Assembly (NCBI RefSeq): GCF_000611645.1
Contig: NW_014012805.1
Location: 1-19,967 of the forward strand
DNA: 19,967 bases
Direction of reading: 5' to 3'
Origin: Monoraphidium neglectum
Lineage: Eukaryota > Chlorophyta > Chlorophyceae > Sphaeropleales > Selenastraceae
Made by a program: the position numbers and the translations under genes. A model generated the notes under the pieces. It was not told the origin of the DNA, did not search any database, and saw nothing but the letters and a program-made list of their open reading frames with translations. Shown here piece by piece: positions 17,332 to 19,967 of the stretch (positions are counted from its first letter, which is position 1; each line of letters opens with the position of its first letter).

Positions 17332-19562
17332 ATGGTCGGCCAGCAGAGCAACCAGGAGGTGCACGCCTCCTATCGTGAGGTGAGCTTCTCATACTTGGCT
17401 TTGGGGCCCTCAGGGCACCAGGATTGCGCGCAACCCTGGGATGCGCCCAGGGTGGGGCATCAACGCAGCCGCAGCTGAGCCCGGAGGGGGTGCGATACGG
17501 CCAATTGCGTGAACGATATCACATGCATGAGTTTACGCCTGCTTGCCGTGCGGCAGCCTGCGCCCTGATCATTCTTCGGGCCTGGGTGCCTGTGACCACG
17601 CGCAGGTCTCGGCCCTCGCCAAGTTCCCCTTTGAGCCATACTGGCCTGAGCGTACTCTCAAGATATGCGTGACTGGCGCGGGTGAGCCGGCCTGCGCCGC
17701 TCGCGCGCGTGAGCGTGCGCTTTGCGTGAGAGAAAGCGCTCCGCACGCTTTCGCGCCGCGATTCACCCCAGCACCAAGCGCCTCCACGCGCGCCCGCTTG
17801 CCCGGTGCACACAGGCGGCTTCATTGGTAGCCACCTGGCGAGGCGCCTGAGGTCGGAGGGCCACTACATCGTGGCCTGCGACTGGAAGCGCAACGAGCAC
17901 TTTTCGGTGCGCGCACAGGGGCGCGCGGGATGTCGCTGGCACGCACGTGCGGCGCGCGGCCGCTGCCCGCTGCCGCCGCCGCCGTCTCCTCTGCGCGAAG
18001 CGCCCCCAAGCGGCGCCCCTTGGCGCCAGGGCAGCGAGCAGACCGGCCGGGCGTCTACAGCCCCCCAGTTCCACCACCCTCGCGCGGCGCCCAGCGCCGC
18101 GGCGCGCCGCCCGGCCCTCGCATCCACAAAAGCGCGCGCGCAACGACCTCTCCTGCAGGAGGATGAGTTCTGCGACGAGTTCCACCTGGTGGACCTGCGG
18201 CTGTTTGAGAACTGCAAAAAGGTGGTGTCCGGCTGCGACCACGCCTTCCACATGGCGGCGGACATGGGCGGCATGGGCTTCATCCAGTCCAACCACTCGG
18301 TGATCCTCTACAACAACACCATGATCTCATACAAGTGAGGAGGCGGGGGCGAGGGAGAGGGGGAACGGGAAGGGGCGGGGCCGGTGGCCGCGGCGGCCGC
18401 GCGCGTGCATGCCGATTTCAAAGGGGCCGCGCGGCGCGGCGGCGCTCGGTGACCGGCGCAGGCGCGCAGCCGTGGGTGCGGACGTGTGCATGCCGTGTGT
18501 TACACGTCATCCCCCGCTGACTCCTGCTCCCTGCACCTTCCCCTCCTGCACCCCGCAGCTTCCTGGAGGCCTGCCGTCAGGCAAAGGTCCAGCGGTGAGC
18601 CCCCAACTCTGAAAGCCATGCCAGCGCCTGCCCCAGCAGCCGCCCTTGCCAGCCCCGACCCCTCTCGCGGCCCGCATCCGCGGCGCGCCGGCCGCCGCCC
18701 TCCGCCCCTGCCTGCGCCGCCCCCCGACGCCCCTGCTTCGCCTCTCCCTCGCCCCGCCCTCGCGCCGCCCTCGAGCGCAGCCTGTTCTACGCCTCGTCAG
18801 CGTGCATCTACCCGGAGTACAAGCAGCTCGACGTGGAGATTGAGGGCGGCGGCCTCAAGGAGTCTGACGCCTGGCCGGCGCAGCCCCAGGACGCGTATGG
18901 CCTGGAGAAGCTGGCCACGGAGGAGCTGTGCATGCACTACGACAAGGACTTTGGTCTGGAGTGCAGGATCGGGCGGTTCCACAACATCTACGGGCCCCAC
19001 GGGACGTGGAAGGGCGGGCGCGAGAAGGCGCCGGCGGCGTTCTGCCGGAAGGTGGGGGGGGGGGCGCAGGGACGTGCTGGGCTTGTGTCTGTGCACACAC
19101 ATGTGCGCAAGTTGTGCATAATGGGTGGGTGCCTGGTGTGTGCGTGTGTGTGTGTGTGTGTGTGTCTGCGCGCAAGCAATGACCTGCGCCGTAGATGTGC
19201 AGTGCCTGGACACAATCCTGCTGTTCGATTTTTGAAATAGGAGCGCCTGCTCAACCCCGCGCCTGCACAACACAAGCACGCCCTCGGCCGGCCCCTGCCC
19301 CCTCGCCCTCACCAGCCCCGCCCGCCGCCACGACCCCGGCTCTCGCGCGCTCCCTCGCCCCAACCAGGTCCTGACCAGCCCCGAGGAGATCGAGATGTGG
19401 GGCGACGGCAAGCAGACGCGCAGCTTCACCTACATCGACGACTGCGTGGAGGGCGTGCTGCGCATCACCAAGAGCGAGTTCAGGGAGCCCCTCAACCTGG
19501 GCAGCACCGAGATGGTGTCGATGAACGAGATGATGGAGATTGTTATGGACATCGAGGGCAAG
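17332..19562 (+). CDS. GME: GDP-mannose 3,5-epimerase (3' partial, 7 exons in window)
   Basis: Model: join(17332..17379, 17606..17681, 17815..17906, 18159..18334, 18559..18594, 18781..19051, 19368..19562), 894 nt, 298 codons, all GT-AG and in phase. The ATG at 17332 sits in a good CACCATGG context. The enzyme converts GDP-D-mannose to GDP-L-galactose (and GDP-L-gulose) in the cytosol, feeding ascorbate and cell-wall polysaccharide synthesis. Seen: the NAD-binding GAGGFIGSH (residues 40-48), the near-invariant AADMGGMGFIQSNHS block, SSACIYP with Cys151, YGLEK with Tyr182 and Lys186, and GGREK with Lys225. These match Cys145, Tyr174, Lys178 and Lys217 of the Arabidopsis enzyme, with a two-residue insert (EGGG) explaining the offset change. 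Plant GME has about 377 residues, so roughly 80 C-terminal residues lie past the window. The final 405 bp are intron. Confidence 0.95.
19135..19171 (+). repeat. (GT)n tract in GME intron 6
   Basis: A short TG run interrupted by one CG and ending in TCTGCGCGC, within intron 19052-19367. It is of the same type as the other intronic GT tracts of the window. Confidence 0.9.
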
Positions 19563-19597
19563 GTGCGTGTGTTTTTTGGGGGAGGTGGTGCTGCACG

Positions 19598-19626
19598 TAA
19601 ATGTGTGTGTGTTTATGTGCGCGTGC

Positions 19627-19657
<31 letters not shown>

Positions 19658-19850
19658 TGCGCGTGCGTGGGTGTGTGTGTTTGGGGGGGGGGGCGTTGGG
19701 TGCCATATGGGCGGGGAGGACCGGTGCCGGGGTGCGTGTGTGAGTTGGTGGGTTCGCGCGTACGAGGGCAAGTGCGCGCATGCGTGGGGAGACTGGAGAG
19801 AAAGTGTGTGTGTGTGTGTGTGTGTGTGCGTGTGTGTGCACGTGTTCAAT
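19598..19850 (+). repeat. (GT)n and (GC)n tracts in the last visible GME intron
   Basis: GT-rich tracts at about 19602-19680 (with a (GC)n core near 19624-19640) and 19804-19842 flank a G-rich segment with nine consecutive G bases near 19684-19692. Alternating GC/GT is the classic Z-DNA-prone sequence. No coding exon follows before the window ends; I looked for the expected next GME segment and did not find it. Confidence 0.9.
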
Positions 19851-19967
19851 TCTGCCACGCGCTTGCTGACATCTGAACGTCGTCGTCGGGGCTACCCTGC
19901 AGCAGCAATACTGGGGAGCGGTCTGGTAGCTTGACGCTCCCGGTCGACGCCGCGCTCCTAACAACCC

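Overview
The window looks like nuclear DNA of a green alga (Chlorophyta; genus not determinable). It is GC-rich and intron-dense, with canonical GT-AG introns of mostly 150-350 bp, several of them carrying long (GT)n or (CA)n tracts, and it contains a plant-type GDP-mannose 3,5-epimerase gene. All gene models below were built by hand from splice sites, reading phase and comparison of the two duplicated genes. No transcript data or database search was used.

Region 1 (1-5809, + strand) holds the last 14 exons of a gene whose 5' exons lie before the window. Region 3 (8852-15049, + strand) holds a complete 17-exon paralogue. The two copies share every intron position and phase in the 14 exons that can be compared. 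Each encodes an unusual two-domain protein: an N-terminal class 3 lipase-type alpha/beta hydrolase (RGS oxyanion segment, GHSQG nucleophile elbow, NDP aspartate) followed by a C-terminal domain that I assign to the 2,4-diacetylphloroglucinol (DAPG) hydrolase PhlG family. The second assignment rests on a PGxTPEM motif, HPRDH, and a terminal HxxxE motif in H(Y/F)IEEYGG, which fit the zinc ligands known for PhlG. Copy 2 begins with a signal peptide, so the product is probably secreted or vacuolar. Copy 2 also carries one extra C in a six-C run in exon 4, which breaks the frame unless it is a sequence error or is bypassed by a splice acceptor 4 nt downstream.

Region 2 (5810-8851) and region 4 (15050-17331) are spacers with no gene I can identify. 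They hold a short tandem repeat each, a candidate minus-strand exon (8283-8591) and a doubtful small minus-strand ORF (16429-16617).

Region 5 (17332 to the window end, + strand) is the 5' seven exons (298 codons) of GDP-mannose 3,5-epimerase (GME), an enzyme of ascorbate and cell-wall sugar synthesis. The last exon or exons lie beyond the window. I see no functional link between GME and the lipase pair; it appears to be an ordinary neighbour.

The most notable item is the lipase/PhlG-like fusion. It would join an ester or acyl hydrolase with a C-C bond hydrolase for acylated phenolic rings in one secreted algal enzyme, kept as a tandem pair.
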